Positions 41,501 through 53,789 of a DNA stretch of 64,000 nt are shown piece after piece. The stretch lies in the NCBI GenBank assembly GCA_016946835.1, contig JACVTC010000054.1, forward strand, positions 481,001 to 545,000. Direction: 5' to 3'. A program made the translations under genes and the position numbers. The notes under the pieces were generated by a model. That model was not told where the DNA came from and did not search any database. It worked only from the letters and a program-made list of their open reading frames with translations. The stretch's first letter is position 1. Every line of letters begins with the position of its first letter. The stretch comes from Neocallimastix lanati (nom. inval.). Taxonomy: Eukaryota > Neocallimastigomycota > Neocallimastigomycetes > Neocallimastigales > Neocallimastigaceae.

Positions 41501-42635
41501 TTATTATTTATTATTTAATTATTTATTATTTTTATTTATTATTTATTATTTATTATTTATTATTTATTAATAAATACTCTTTTTATTATTTATTATTATT
41601 TATTATTTATTATTTATTATTTATTATTTATTATTCTATTATTTATTATTCTATTATTTATTATTCTATTATTTACTATTTATTATTTATTATTTATTAT
41701 TTATTATTAATTATTTATTATTCTATTATTTATTATTCTATTATTTATTATTCTATTATTTACTATTTATTATTTATTATTTATTATTTATTATTAATTA
41801 TTTATTATTCTATTATTTATTATTCTATTATTTATTATTCTATTATTTACTATTTATTATTTATTATTTATTATTTATTATTTATTATTTATTATTTAAT
41901 TATTTATTATTCTATTATTTATTATTTAATTATTATTTATTATTTATTATTCAATTATTTATTATTTTATTATTTTATTATTTAATTATTTATTATTTTT
42001 ATTTATTATTTATTATTTATTATTTATTATTTATTATTTATAATTTATTATTTATTATTTATTATTTATTATTTATTATTTATTATTTACTATTTATTAT
42101 TTATTATTTATTATTTATTATTTATTATTCAATTATTTATTATTTTATTATTTTATTATTTATTATTTATTATTTAATTATTTACTATTTTTATTTATTA
42201 TTTATTATTTATTATTTATTATTTATTATTTATTATTTATTTATTCATTTATTTTTTAATTTATTATTTATTTATTTATTTATTTTTTAATTTATTATTT
42301 ATTATTTATTTATTCATTTATTTTTTAAATTATTATTTATTATTTATTATTTATTTATTCATTTATTATTTATTATTTATTATTTATTTATTCATTTATT
42401 ATTTATTATTTATAATTTATTATTTATTTATTCATTTATTTTTTAAATTATTATTTATTATTTATTATTTATTTATTCATTTATTATTTATTATTTATTA
42501 TTTATTTATTCATTTATTATTTATTATTTATTATTTATTTATTCATTTATTATTTATTATTTATAATTTATTATTTATTATTTATTATTTAATTATTTAA
42601 TTATATAATTATTTAATTATTTAATTATTTATTAT
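41501..42635. repeat. ~1.1 kb degenerate heptamer minisatellite (ATTATTT)n
   Basis: Seven-base units of ATTATTT with frequent variants: TTATTCT, TTTATTCA and TTAATTA blocks, arranged in higher-order groups of about 75-130 bp that themselves repeat. One example is the TATTATTCTATTATTTATTA cluster seen three times between 41,630 and 41,870. Another is the TTTATTCATTTATT group repeated from 42,240 to 42,560. Confidence 0.9.
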
Positions 42636-43289
42636 ATTTCTATTTCTAATTAATTTATCTCTATGATTTATTATTTTATATTAGATTAAATTTATTATTA
42701 CTTTTGTAATATTAGTAATAATGTAATAATAATATATAAAAAAAAAAACTTATTCATCAGGAAAATAATAAATATTATATTAACAATATATTTAAATTTT
42801 ATTTTTTTTTTTTACATTAAATGAATGCTTTAAATAAATATTTCTTATTCTTAAGCCTTTGTTTTTTCTTTTCTCACTTTTAACGATCCTTTTCTTTTTC
42901 TTTTTTTTTTTTTAATTTTTATTTAATAACTTTTTACTTTTCTCAAAAAAAAAAAAAAAAAGAAAATTAATTTTTAATCTTTTTCTGTTAAAATTCAAAA
43001 AAAAATTCATCAAAATTCACATTTCATAAAATTCATATATTTGTATTTACTGTTAGTATATGTGCATAATTTAAATATTTCAATACAGCATATATAAACC
43101 TTATTCTTTAACTATCAATAGAATACCACATCATTGAATAAATTTAATTTTTTGTTTAATTTCTAGTTAAGAAATCAAATGATTTCTTTCTCCTAAATTT
43201 TAAATATTATAATTTTTAAGTTTTTGTACTCTTTATAAAAATTAAATTTTTAATTTAAAAAAAAATTTTTTTTTCTTTTTCTTTTTCTT

Positions 43290-43435
43290 TAGTTATATTT
43301 ATTATTTATTATTTTTATATTTATTATTTATTATTTATATTTTTATATTTATTATTTATTATTTATTATTTATATTTTTATATTTATTATTTATAACTTA
43401 TTATTAATAATTTATTATTTATATTTTATATTTCA
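43290..43435. repeat. Compound TTATTTATTATTTATATTTT repeat
   Basis: Four irregular units made of ATTATTT heptamers joined by TATATTTTTATAT. Confidence 0.75.
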
Positions 43436-43522
43436 TATTTGTATTCTTACATTCTTCTCCTCTTAAAATATGGATTTCTAATCATAAGAAATAAACTTTT
43501 TTTTACTTTTTTTTTTTCTGTA

Positions 43523-43553
<31 letters not shown>

Positions 43554-45296
43554 TTTCTATTTTTATAAAGAGGACTACTGAATACTTTTCTCTTTTTTCT
43601 TCAATAATATTTTATTTTATTTATAAAAAGAATAATTAAATATAAAGATAAATATATAGAAGTTATAATTTTATATATTCTTTTTTATTTTTAGTTTATT
43701 TTTATTAGTAGTTTAATATTTTATTTATTTTTTACATTCATTATTTATTTTTATTTTTATTAATAATATATGATTATATAATACTTTTATTATTCTATTA
43801 TTGTTGTTTTTCTATTTTCTATTTTCTATTTTCTATTTTTCTGTTTTTTCTGTTTTTTCTTTAAATGATATATATAATAGGGAAAACCCCTTTTTTTTTA
43901 CATATATGAAATCTAAAAAAAAAATAAACAATAAATATAAACAAGTATATTATTATTAAATATTTATTAAATGTAAATATTAAATGTAATATATTTAATA
44001 TATGGTAATTGCCTTGAATAGTAAATTCATTATTATTATAAGAGTGATTATTACCATAAATAGTATAACCTCAGCAGCTGTGATGATGATTAGCTTCATT
44101 AAAGTTTAATAATATTTAAAATTTTATATTTACAAATATTTATTATTTATATATTAATAATTATTGATTTGAATAGCTGGAAATGATAATGAATTATTTA
44201 TTGATACTAAGATTTCTTTATTTGTGTATTTTCACTATCAGTGTGTTATAAATATATAATGCAACTATTATTTCATTCTTTATATATACAAATTTATAAT
44301 TATTTTATTAAGAAACATAATACAGAAAACTTTTTTTTTAAACTGTAGAGAATCAAAAATTATATTTTATCAATTAAAAGAAGTATATCTCATTAATTAA
44401 AAAGTTTTGATAATGAAAATAGCAAAAATAACAAACTCTTTTAAATAATAAATACTCATCATATTTAACTAATAATAATAAAAAGATAAATTATACTATT
44501 ATTAGATATTAAATATATTTAACCATGATTAATTTTTTTATTATTAATTATAACCATAGTAATTAATAAAATATATTATTTATTTATTACCATTATCATA
44601 TTATTTATTATTTAAATAATTATTCATTTATTAATACAAATAATAATTAAAAGTAAAAAAAAAAAAAAAAATAAAATTAAAATTAAATTTTAATAATAAA
44701 AATTTTAATTTTTGTTAAAGTACAAATATAAAAATAAAGTAAATTTATATTTAAATTTAATAAATATAAATTTAAAATAAATTTAAAATAAATTTAAATT
44801 ATAAATTAATGAAAAAGTTTTTTTTTTTTTTAATTAATGTTACAACAAAAAATAAAATAAAATAAAAATGTCGTTTTTTTTTTTTTTTTAGTTGGTTTTT
44901 TTTTTTTTTTTTTTATTGTTTCTTTAAAATTTTTTTATTTTTAATAGTTGACATATTTTAATTTCATAATTTCTATAAAAAGTTAAATTATGATTGATAA
45001 TTAAAAATAATTCTACTGAATATTATGCTATCAAATTTAATGCTCCTTTTTATTATTAGGATCAATTCTATTTCATATTATTTCATATTATAAACAAAAA
45101 AGTTAATACAAAAAAAAAATATTATAAATATTATAATAAAAGTTATGAAAGATAAATAAATAAAAAAGTAATTGATTTATATTTATTATATAAATAAAAT
45201 TAGATTATATAAATTTATATATATAATAAAATAATCTTTAAATAAAAAATCCTTAAATATATTAATACATAAAAAGTGAATAAATAACATTTAATT

Positions 45297-45412
45297 ATGT
45301 AAAATAAAATAAAATAAAATAAAATAAAATAAAATAAAATAAAAATTGAATGTAATAATATAAAAGTACAGATTGAATAAAATAAAATAAAATAAAATAA
45401 AATAAAATAAAA
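45297..45412. repeat. (AAAAT)n pentanucleotide arrays
   Basis: Two short runs of perfect AAAAT/TAAAA units (about 45,300-45,345 and 45,378-45,412) separated by ~35 bases of other sequence. Confidence 0.9.
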
Positions 45413-45876
45413 ACATATTTAAATCAATAATTCATTTAAATAGAAAAATAAATAAATTATAAAATATAACTTAGCTTTTCTATATTGTATGTATATAATT
45501 ATTTATTTATTTTGAAGTGTTTGCTTGTTTTTTTTTTTTTTTTTTTTTATCTACCCATATAAATATTTTATTAACTTTTTTAATTTATACATTTATATAA
45601 TATCATTTAAATATTTTTTTTTTGTATAAAATTTTTATAATTAATTAATTATTTATTGTTTTATTAATTAATACTATATTTAAATATTCTGTATATATAA
45701 TTTTTTTAAAACAGAAAGTAATTTATAAGTTTTAAAAATACAGAATGAAAAAAAAAAAAAAAATAAATTAGAATTAAATATAAATCATAAATAGATAAAT
45801 AGATAATTTAATTAAATGATATTAATTGAAATATTGTAAAGGTTTTGAAAAGAAACATAAAATATTTCATTAAATA

Positions 45877-45915
<39 letters not shown>

Positions 45916-48056
45916 TAATAATTATCTATATTATTTAATAATATTAATATAAAATTTATTAAATATTTTATCCTTTTCCTTATAATTAAAAAATACACTC
46001 CTACTTATTCAAATATTCATAAATATTCTCTAAATTTAAAGTTGAATGTAAAAATTATTTTTTATTTAATTTTTCATTATTAAATATATAAAACTAGATT
46101 ATAATTTCTGTATCGTAAATAAACTTCTAATAAAATGATAAATTAATAGTATTTATTTTAAACAGAAAAAATAGATTATTGGAAGTTTAAAGAGATGTTA
46201 ATATTTTTAAATAAAATATATTATTTCTGTATATTTTTTTTAACTAAACTTTAATAATTTTTATTTCATTCATGGTTACTAATTTTATTCATTATTAAAA
46301 AAAATTTAATAAAATAAAATAAAAAAAAAAAATGAAAAACCATTAAAAGATAATTCATTTAGTTTATTCTAACCTTTATTAATAATTTAATTAAAAAAAA
46401 AAAATTATAATTAATTAATTAATTATTATATAAATTATATTAAAATGTAAATTTTTAAATTTCTTAATTTTAAAAAATATATTGAAAGGTTACCACTAAA
46501 ACACGTTTTTTTTTATATTTTAATTTTATTATTTTATCTTTTTATTATTTTTTTTAAAAAAAAACATACATATAATTATTATAAACATAAAAAATAATAA
46601 TAATAATAAAATAAAATAGAATAAAAAATAAAAAGAAATTTATTATTAATTATTCATCATTAGTTATTTATAATAATTTTTATTATTTTTTTTCAAAATT
46701 TTAAATAAAAGATAATATTTCAAAGAACTTTTTTTTTTTTTTCATTATTTTTTTTTAAATTAGTTAATATTTAATAATATAAAATTTTTTTTGAATAATT
46801 TTTTTTCATTATTATTTTTTACGATTAGTTAATATTTGTTATAAAAATAAGATTTTGAATAATTTCTTTTTTTTTTTCTTTTTTTTTTGTTATTAGAAAT
46901 ATATAAAATATTTAAATAAAGCGGTATCTTTTATTTTATATTTTTTTATCTTTTATCTATATTTTCAATTTATTTATTTATTATTATTATTTTTATATCT
47001 TTTATCATTATACTACCACCACTCTATTCTCTGAAACCTAAACTCTATATAATTTTTAATTAGCGATTATTATTATTAACATTTATGAAGAGGATTTGAT
47101 AAAAAATTTCCTTTTGATTATTTAATTAAAAAAAAAAAAAAAGAAAAAAAGAAAAAAAGAATCTTTATCAAATGTTATTTTGTATATTTTGATATGAAAA
47201 TAAAAATTTCTGTATTTTTTTATATTGTATCATTAATTATATCTACTTTAAAATGCAATATATTAAATTGTAATCTAATACTATTAGTAGAATAAATGAT
47301 TTAATTTAATATACAGGAGCTCAGGTATATTAAAATCAATTAGAAACATAATTGAAGTATATTAATTATAATTTATAATGAGAGAAGCTTTTTAATTAAT
47401 ATATGAAAATTGTTATTTATTATTTACCAAAATATAAGTATATATTGGTATACACAGGGAATATATTAGGAATATACAATGTCCATTCTATTATTTTATA
47501 AGTTCCATTAATTAGAATATAAAAAGAGAATTAATCAATATTGACCATTGAATGAATATAGTCCAATTATATTATTAAAATATATTGAATATATTGAATA
47601 TAACTACAATATATTCCAACATAATATATATATATAAATCAATTCTATTGATTATATGCATAGATATTAATGAATTATAAATCAATTAAAATAGAATATA
47701 ATATATAAACTGAGCAAATTAAATAGATATATATTTAAATATATACAATAATAAATAATTATATATATAAATTAAATTAAATATTACACTTTAACTATAT
47801 ATTAAAATCAATAATGTTTTAAACCTTATTTTAAAGTAAATAAATCAAAAATTATAATTGGATATATTACAATACTATTGACAATATATGAATAAATGTT
47901 TGATTATTGGAAAACAGAGAAAATAAATGAAATGGAATAAATTAAATTTATTCTAATTAGTAATAATAATTTTATAAAATTTATATATTATACTATTTAA
48001 TTATAAAGTTTTTTTTTTATATGTATCTATTTGATATATAATAATATCATATTTTA

Positions 48057-48326
48057 ATAATAAATAATAAATAATAAATAATAAATAATAAATAATAAAT
48101 AATAAATAATAAATAATAAATAATAAATAATAAATAATAAATAATAAATAATAAATAATAAATAATAAATAATAAATAATAAATAATAAATAATAAATAA
48201 TAAATAATAAATAATAAATAATAAATAATAAATAATAAATAATAAATAATAAATAATAAATAATTAAATAATAAATAATTAAATAATAAATAATTAAATA
48301 ATAAATAATAAATAATAAATAAATAA
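48057..48326. repeat. Heptamer minisatellite (AATAAAT)n, opposite strand phase
   Basis: About 35 nearly perfect copies of the reverse complement of the ATTATTT unit seen at 9.1, 21.1 and 41.5 kb. It ends in a few longer AATAATTAAATAATAA variants. Confidence 0.95.
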
Positions 48327-49375
48327 TTATGAGTAATAATAATAAATAAAAAAAATTATATAATTATATAGTAAGAATAATAATAATAATAATAAAACAA
48401 AAAATCCTCAGTATATTAAATTAAATATTATAATTATTAAAGTATTTATAAAAAAACGTTATTAATATATATATTAAAAAACGTTTTTTTTTATAATTAT
48501 AATTTAATATTTAAATATTAAAATTTTTCTATTTAAACTTAATCAATATATATAAATCATAAAAAATCATAAAAAAAAGAAGAGAATTTTTTTTTTTTTT
48601 CATTTTTGTTAAATCGCAATTATATAAATTTAAAATATTAATTATGAAGTATATAGTATTTAAGTGTTGTAAAATATTCAAGTTTTAAAAAGAAAAATAA
48701 AAGAATTCTAATATTTATTACCTTTATAAAATAAAAAATAATATAATAATAAATTTCAACTATTAGTATAATAGTCATATATTATTAGAGTTTTTATATA
48801 TTAATAAAGAGATAAATAAGCTTTTTAAATAATTATACTTTTTTATTTTTATTTTTCGTTTTCTTTTTTTTTTATTTGTAATATATTATAATTAAAATTT
48901 TATTTTAAATATTTAAAAGATTATTAATTAATAATTATAAAAAATTGTAAATGACTTTAAATAATTAAAAAGAATATCATATTCAAATAGTATTTTTTTT
49001 TAAACTTTAGAAATATATAAATTATAAAATAACAAATAACATAATCTATAACATATTATATAAATAATTAATTTTCATAGTTAAACATAAAATATTTTTA
49101 TTTGGACTTATTTTTATATAAAAAAGGTATTTATTAATATCATATTATTAATATATAATAATTAACAGATTTTTGGTTAATTAATAATAATAATAATAAT
49201 AAAAAAAACCACTTATGTAAGAGTGATAAAAAATAATTTTTAAAAATATTTTTTTAATTACTACTTTTTTTTTTTTTTTTTTGATTTAATTATCTGAGGA
49301 AAATTTTTTATTTTTACTTTTATTATAAAATTAAAAAAAAAATAATAATAAAAAAAAAAAAAAAAAAATAAAAGA

Positions 49376-50031
49376 ATGAATTCAAATTCAGATTCCTCCC
49401 ACCCACATAGACTTTTAGTTGTAAGGTATATTTTAATAAGAAGAGAAATAGCAATAAAAAAAAAATTATATAATTTATTTGATATAATAAAATTATTAAT
49501 ATAATAAATATATTTTATGATAAATTAAAATAGTCGTTTAATCCCTATTTCAATTCAATTGAATAATGAAGATGAAAATAATAAGTCTTGGGAATTTAAT
49601 AGTAGAAGAAGCTACAATGCGATGTATTCAGGTATTAACTCTTTAAAAACTGAAAAAGATATTGACCAAATTATATATTTCGGTCTTCCAGGAGATGTCT
49701 CTATTAAAGGAAAACCATTGGCTTCTGTTAACAATAATAAAAAAAACGTGGATGATTATATTCCTCCAAATAAAATCAATCATAATATAGAATGGGAACA
49801 ATTTACACCAGAATTAAAACAATCTTTAACAGATACATTATATAAGGAAAAATCCGTTGTACCCATCTTTGTTGATCCAGAAACTTGTCACTTACATTAT
49901 GAAGGCTATTGTAAAACAGGTAAGCTTTTTTATTATTTATTTAATTTTATGTTGTTTTTTGTCACTTTTCATTAAGATTATGATTATTTTTTTTTAATTT
50001 TTTTTTTTTTATTTTATTTTTATTTTTTGAT

Positions 50032-50064
<33 letters not shown>

Positions 50065-52556
50065 AAAGAATTTTAATTTATATATATTATTTTATTTTAA
50101 TTTGTATGAAAATAGAAATTATTTTAATATAGAGGCAAAAAAATTTTTTTTCCATAGTTGTACATGATTTTTTTTTTTTTTTTGAGAAAAATATATTAAT
50201 ACATACATAAACTTTAAAATGTTTATTATATAGTTAATAATTTATGCAATGTTAAATCCTAATTATTAAATATTAATATATATTTTTATTCAATGCATGT
50301 TAATTTTTTTTTTTTTTTTTTTTTGACATGATTAATATTATTTAGAACTTTGGCCAATATTCCATTATATTATATGGGAATCTACAAGTCAAGTTAGTGA
50401 AGAAAAGAATTGGGAAGGTTATGTTAAATTTAATCAAATTTTTGCTAATGAAATATCTAAATATTATCAACCTGGAGATTTAAGTAATTATTTTTGATAC
50501 ATATTAATTTAATAATAATTATTATATAATATAATATGATTATTTTTTTTTCCTCCATTTTGTTTGTTGTTTTATTATTATTATTTTTTTTTTTTTTTGT
50601 ATTATTATAATTATTAAATAATTGTTATCATTATTTTTATTTATATTTTAATTTATATTTTTATTTTTATTTTTATTTTTCTTTTATAAATGCTTATATC
50701 ATTAATAAATGTATATTATATATATATATATTTTTATAATAGTTTGGATTCAAGATTATCATTTATTATTATTACCAGAAATGTTAAGAAAATTAATTCC
50801 AAAGGCTGATATTGGTATATTTGTTCATACCACCTTCCCAACTTCCGAAATTTTCAGATGTCTTCCAAAACGTAAGGAAGTTTTAAAGGGAATGTTAGGT
50901 TCTAACTTAATTGGTTTCCAAATATATTCCTACTCTCGACATTTTATCAGTTCATGTACAAGAGTTTTAGGTTTAGAATCTACTCCAACTGGTGTTGAAT
51001 ATAATGGAACTACGGTTTCTGTTGAAATATTTACTATTGGTATTGATGTTGAAAGAATTGAAAAGAGAAGAATAACTCCATCCGTTTTAGAAAAAATGGA
51101 AACGCTAAAGGCAATGTATGAAGGAAAAAGAATCATTATTGGTACAGATAAGTTAGATAGAATTAAAGGTGTAAAACATAAACTTTCGGCCTATGAATAT
51201 TTCTTAAATTTATACCCAGAATGGCAAAATAAAGTTATATTAGTTCAAGTTACTTCACCTTCTAATTCTAATGATGCTAAACTTATTGAAAGCCAAGTTT
51301 CTGAGTTGGTTTCACATATTAATGGTCAATTTGGTACTCTGGAATACACTCCAGTTCATTATTATCATCAAGATTTAGATCAAGATGAATATTTTGCCTT
51401 ACTTAATATTGCTGATGTTGGTTTAATTACTTCTGTACGTGATGGTATGAATACCACCTCCCATGAATTTGTACTTTGCCAAAAGGAAAATCATGGTCCG
51501 TTAATTTTAAGTGAATTCACAGGAACGGCAGGTTCTCTTAGTGGGGCTATTTTAGTTAATCCATGGGATCGTGAAGGTGTTGCTGAAGCTATCAATGAAG
51601 CCTTATTAATGAGTAAGGAAGAACGTAATGATCGCTACAAGCAATTATATAAAAATATCAGTAATAATACTTCTCAATTTTGGGCAAAGAGTTTCTTTAA
51701 GGAATTAAGAGAAAAGGTTATTGTGACAACTGATCCAGCTAAACCTATGCCCATCTTAAATCCGGACGTGGTCCTCAATAGTTATATTAGTTCCGAGAGA
51801 CGTTGCTTCTTCTTTGACTATGACGGTACCTTAACTCCAATTTGTAATACCCCAAGTGCTGCTGTACCGGGTCCAGAAATGATGAAGGCATTAACTGCCC
51901 TCAGTAATGATCCAAGAAATTATATCTTTATTATCTCTGGTAGAGATCAAGAATTTCTTGATCTACATTTGGGTCATCTTCCAAATCTTGGTCTTAGTGC
52001 AGAACATGGTTCCTTTATTAAATACCCAGGACAACCATGGAAAAATGAATTAGAGGATATGGATTTATCATGGAAGGATGATGTCATGAATATATTTAAT
52101 TTCTATACAGAAAGAACGCAAGGTTCCTTCATTGAACAAAAGAAATGTGCGATCACTTGGCATTACCGTTTGGCGGATCCAAGTTACGGTAATTTTCAAT
52201 CCAAGGAGTGTCAAACCCACTTAGAAAGTGTCATCCTACCAAAGTATCCTGTAGAAGTTTTAGTTGGTAAAAAATGTTTAGAAGTGAGACCCTCAGCCAT
52301 TAATAAGGGTTCCATTGTGAATAGTTTATTAGCAGATCAAGTGACCTGTGATTTTGTATTATGTGCTGGTGATGATAAAACTGATGAAGATATGTTTAAA
52401 TCTTTAGTTTCAGTAGGGGAAGATGCTGCTAAACATAATATATTTACTTGTAGAATAGGTCCACCAAATGTAAAAACATTAGCTTCGTATACTTTAGCTG
52501 CACCAGCCGATTTAATTGATCTTATGGGTAAACTTGCCACCGCTTCTTCATGTTAA
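49376..52556 (+). CDS. Trehalose-6-phosphate synthase/phosphatase-like protein, 4 exons, 795 aa
   Basis: Exons 49376-49425, 49534-49919, 50346-50483 and 50743-52556 join in frame with GT..AG introns. Residues ~10-500 form a GT20 trehalose-phosphate-synthase domain (RLLVV start, LWPIFHYIIWES, WIQDYHLLLLPE, SVRDGMNTTSHEF). Residues ~540-790 form a HAD phosphatase with all its motifs: FFDYDGTLTP (near 549), IISGRD, AEHGSFIKYPG, WHYRLADPSYGNF, EVRPSAINKGS and GDDKTDEDMF (near 734). This fits a trehalose-6-phosphate phosphatase that removes phosphate from trehalose-6-phosphate, the second step of trehalose synthesis in the cytosol. In the synthase half, the sugar-phosphate loop reads TDKLDRIKG where active synthases have an RLDY-type sequence, and the N-terminal SNRLP reads SRLIP, so synthase activity is doubtful. 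It most resembles the fungal Tps2/Tsl1 class. It is single in the window, with no partner genes beside it. Confidence 0.93.
49426..49533 (+). other. Intron 1 of the trehalose gene
   Basis: 108 bases, GTATAT...AAAATAG, phase 2. It is needed to join the N-terminal RLLVV strand to the following RLIPISIQLNN segment. The intron is nearly pure A/T and has in-frame stops. Confidence 0.85.
49920..50345 (+). other. Intron 2 of the trehalose gene
   Basis: 426 bases, GTAAGC...TTTAG. It splits the conserved KTELWPIFHY block, which is restored exactly on joining. It contains T runs over 30 bases long. Confidence 0.9.
50484..50742 (+). other. Intron 3 of the trehalose gene
   Basis: 259 bases, GTAATT...ATAATAG. 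Joining restores YQPGDLIWIQDYHLLLLPE, a hallmark of the family. The ATG at 50709 that would open the last exon lies inside this intron and is not a real start. Confidence 0.92.
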
Positions 52557-52628
52557 CTCAATAAATAATAAATGATGAAAAAATAAATAAATAAATAAAT
52601 AAATAAAGAAATAAGTATTATAGCATAA

Positions 52629-52671
<43 letters not shown>

Positions 52672-52718
52672 AATACATAAATAAATAAATAAATTAAAAA
52701 AAAAATAAATACACAAAT

Positions 52719-52750
<32 letters not shown>

Positions 52751-53789
52751 AAAAACAATTTAACAAAAAAAAAAAAAAAAAACACAAAAACAAAAATCAC
52801 AAATCACAAATCACAAATCAAAAATTAAAACAATACAAAATAAGATTAGATAGAAATAAGTAATGCGAGAATTCAAAAAATAATTAATACGAAATACGAA
52901 AAACAATCATTGATATTCATTAATCTATATATATATATATACATATATACATTTTTTTTTTTTATTTTAATTTTATAAAATTTTTCTATATATATTAATT
53001 TTTTTATTTTTTTTTTCAAATAATTTTTATAGAGTATGAATTTATTTTATTTTTATTATATCTTTTCGTTTAAAATTTATTAATAAATAATTAATTTAAA
53101 AAAAAAAAAATTAAAAAAAAAAAGATAAAATTTTTTAATATTAATAAATTTATATAAATATAATTTTTTTTTAAAATATATAAATTTATTAATTAATTAA
53201 AAAAAAATTAGCCTATCATATATCGTAATTATTTAATATAAAAAAACATCTTTTTTTTTTTTTTATTTTTTTTTTATTTTTTTTTTATTTTTAATTATCA
53301 ATTATATAAAATTAATATAGGGTCTCATTTTTCATTTTTTTTTTTTTTTTATTAAACTATAAACAAGAAAAAAAAAAAAAAAAAAAAAAAAAAAACATAT
53401 AAAATAATATATAAAATAAAGCAAATTATTTTTTTTGTTAAAAAAAAAAAAAATTGATAAGAATTATTATAATTTTATAAAAGTGTAGAGTTTATCTCTT
53501 TGATAATAATAACAATAATAATATTATAATAATATTAATATTTTTTTAGTTTGTAATTATTATTATTATTTTTGCCTGTAGTTACAATTATTATATATAT
53601 ATTACTTTAAAAATTAAATTTAAATAATTATATATATATATATTATTTTATTTTATTTTTATTTTATTTTATTTTATTTTATTTTATTTTTTTTTTTTTA
53701 AAAAAAAAAGCAAAAAAGGCATAATAAATATTGGAATTAATTATATATAATTAGAGTAAATGATTATTAATACAAAAATTTGTAAATTT
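52557..53789. other. AT-only spacer
   Basis: Contains an A run of ~40 bases with AAAT units (52570-52780), AT dinucleotides and many T runs. No gene seen. The apparent ATG at 53760 lies in this non-LINE flank. Confidence 0.65.

Larger units (their letters stand above)
40756..49375. other. 8.6 kb gene-free region of A/T repeats
   Basis: No supported gene. It is made of simple repeats and A/T runs, listed separately: a heptamer minisatellite at 41.5-42.6 kb, a compound repeat at 43.3 kb, pentamers at 45.3 kb and a reverse-phase heptamer array at 48.1 kb. Open frames such as 43439-43639 are low-complexity artefacts. Confidence 0.7.

Noticed and set aside
50709-50742. ATG at 50709 as the start of a 615-residue trehalose enzyme
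   Set aside because: The first codons (MYIIYIYIFIIV) are intron 3 sequence; splicing to the upstream exons restores the conserved GDLIWIQDYH block.
53760-53789. ATG at 53760 as a true start of the LINE protein
   Set aside because: Comparison with the fragment at 1-550 shows that these first codons lie in flanking DNA and the element is truncated.
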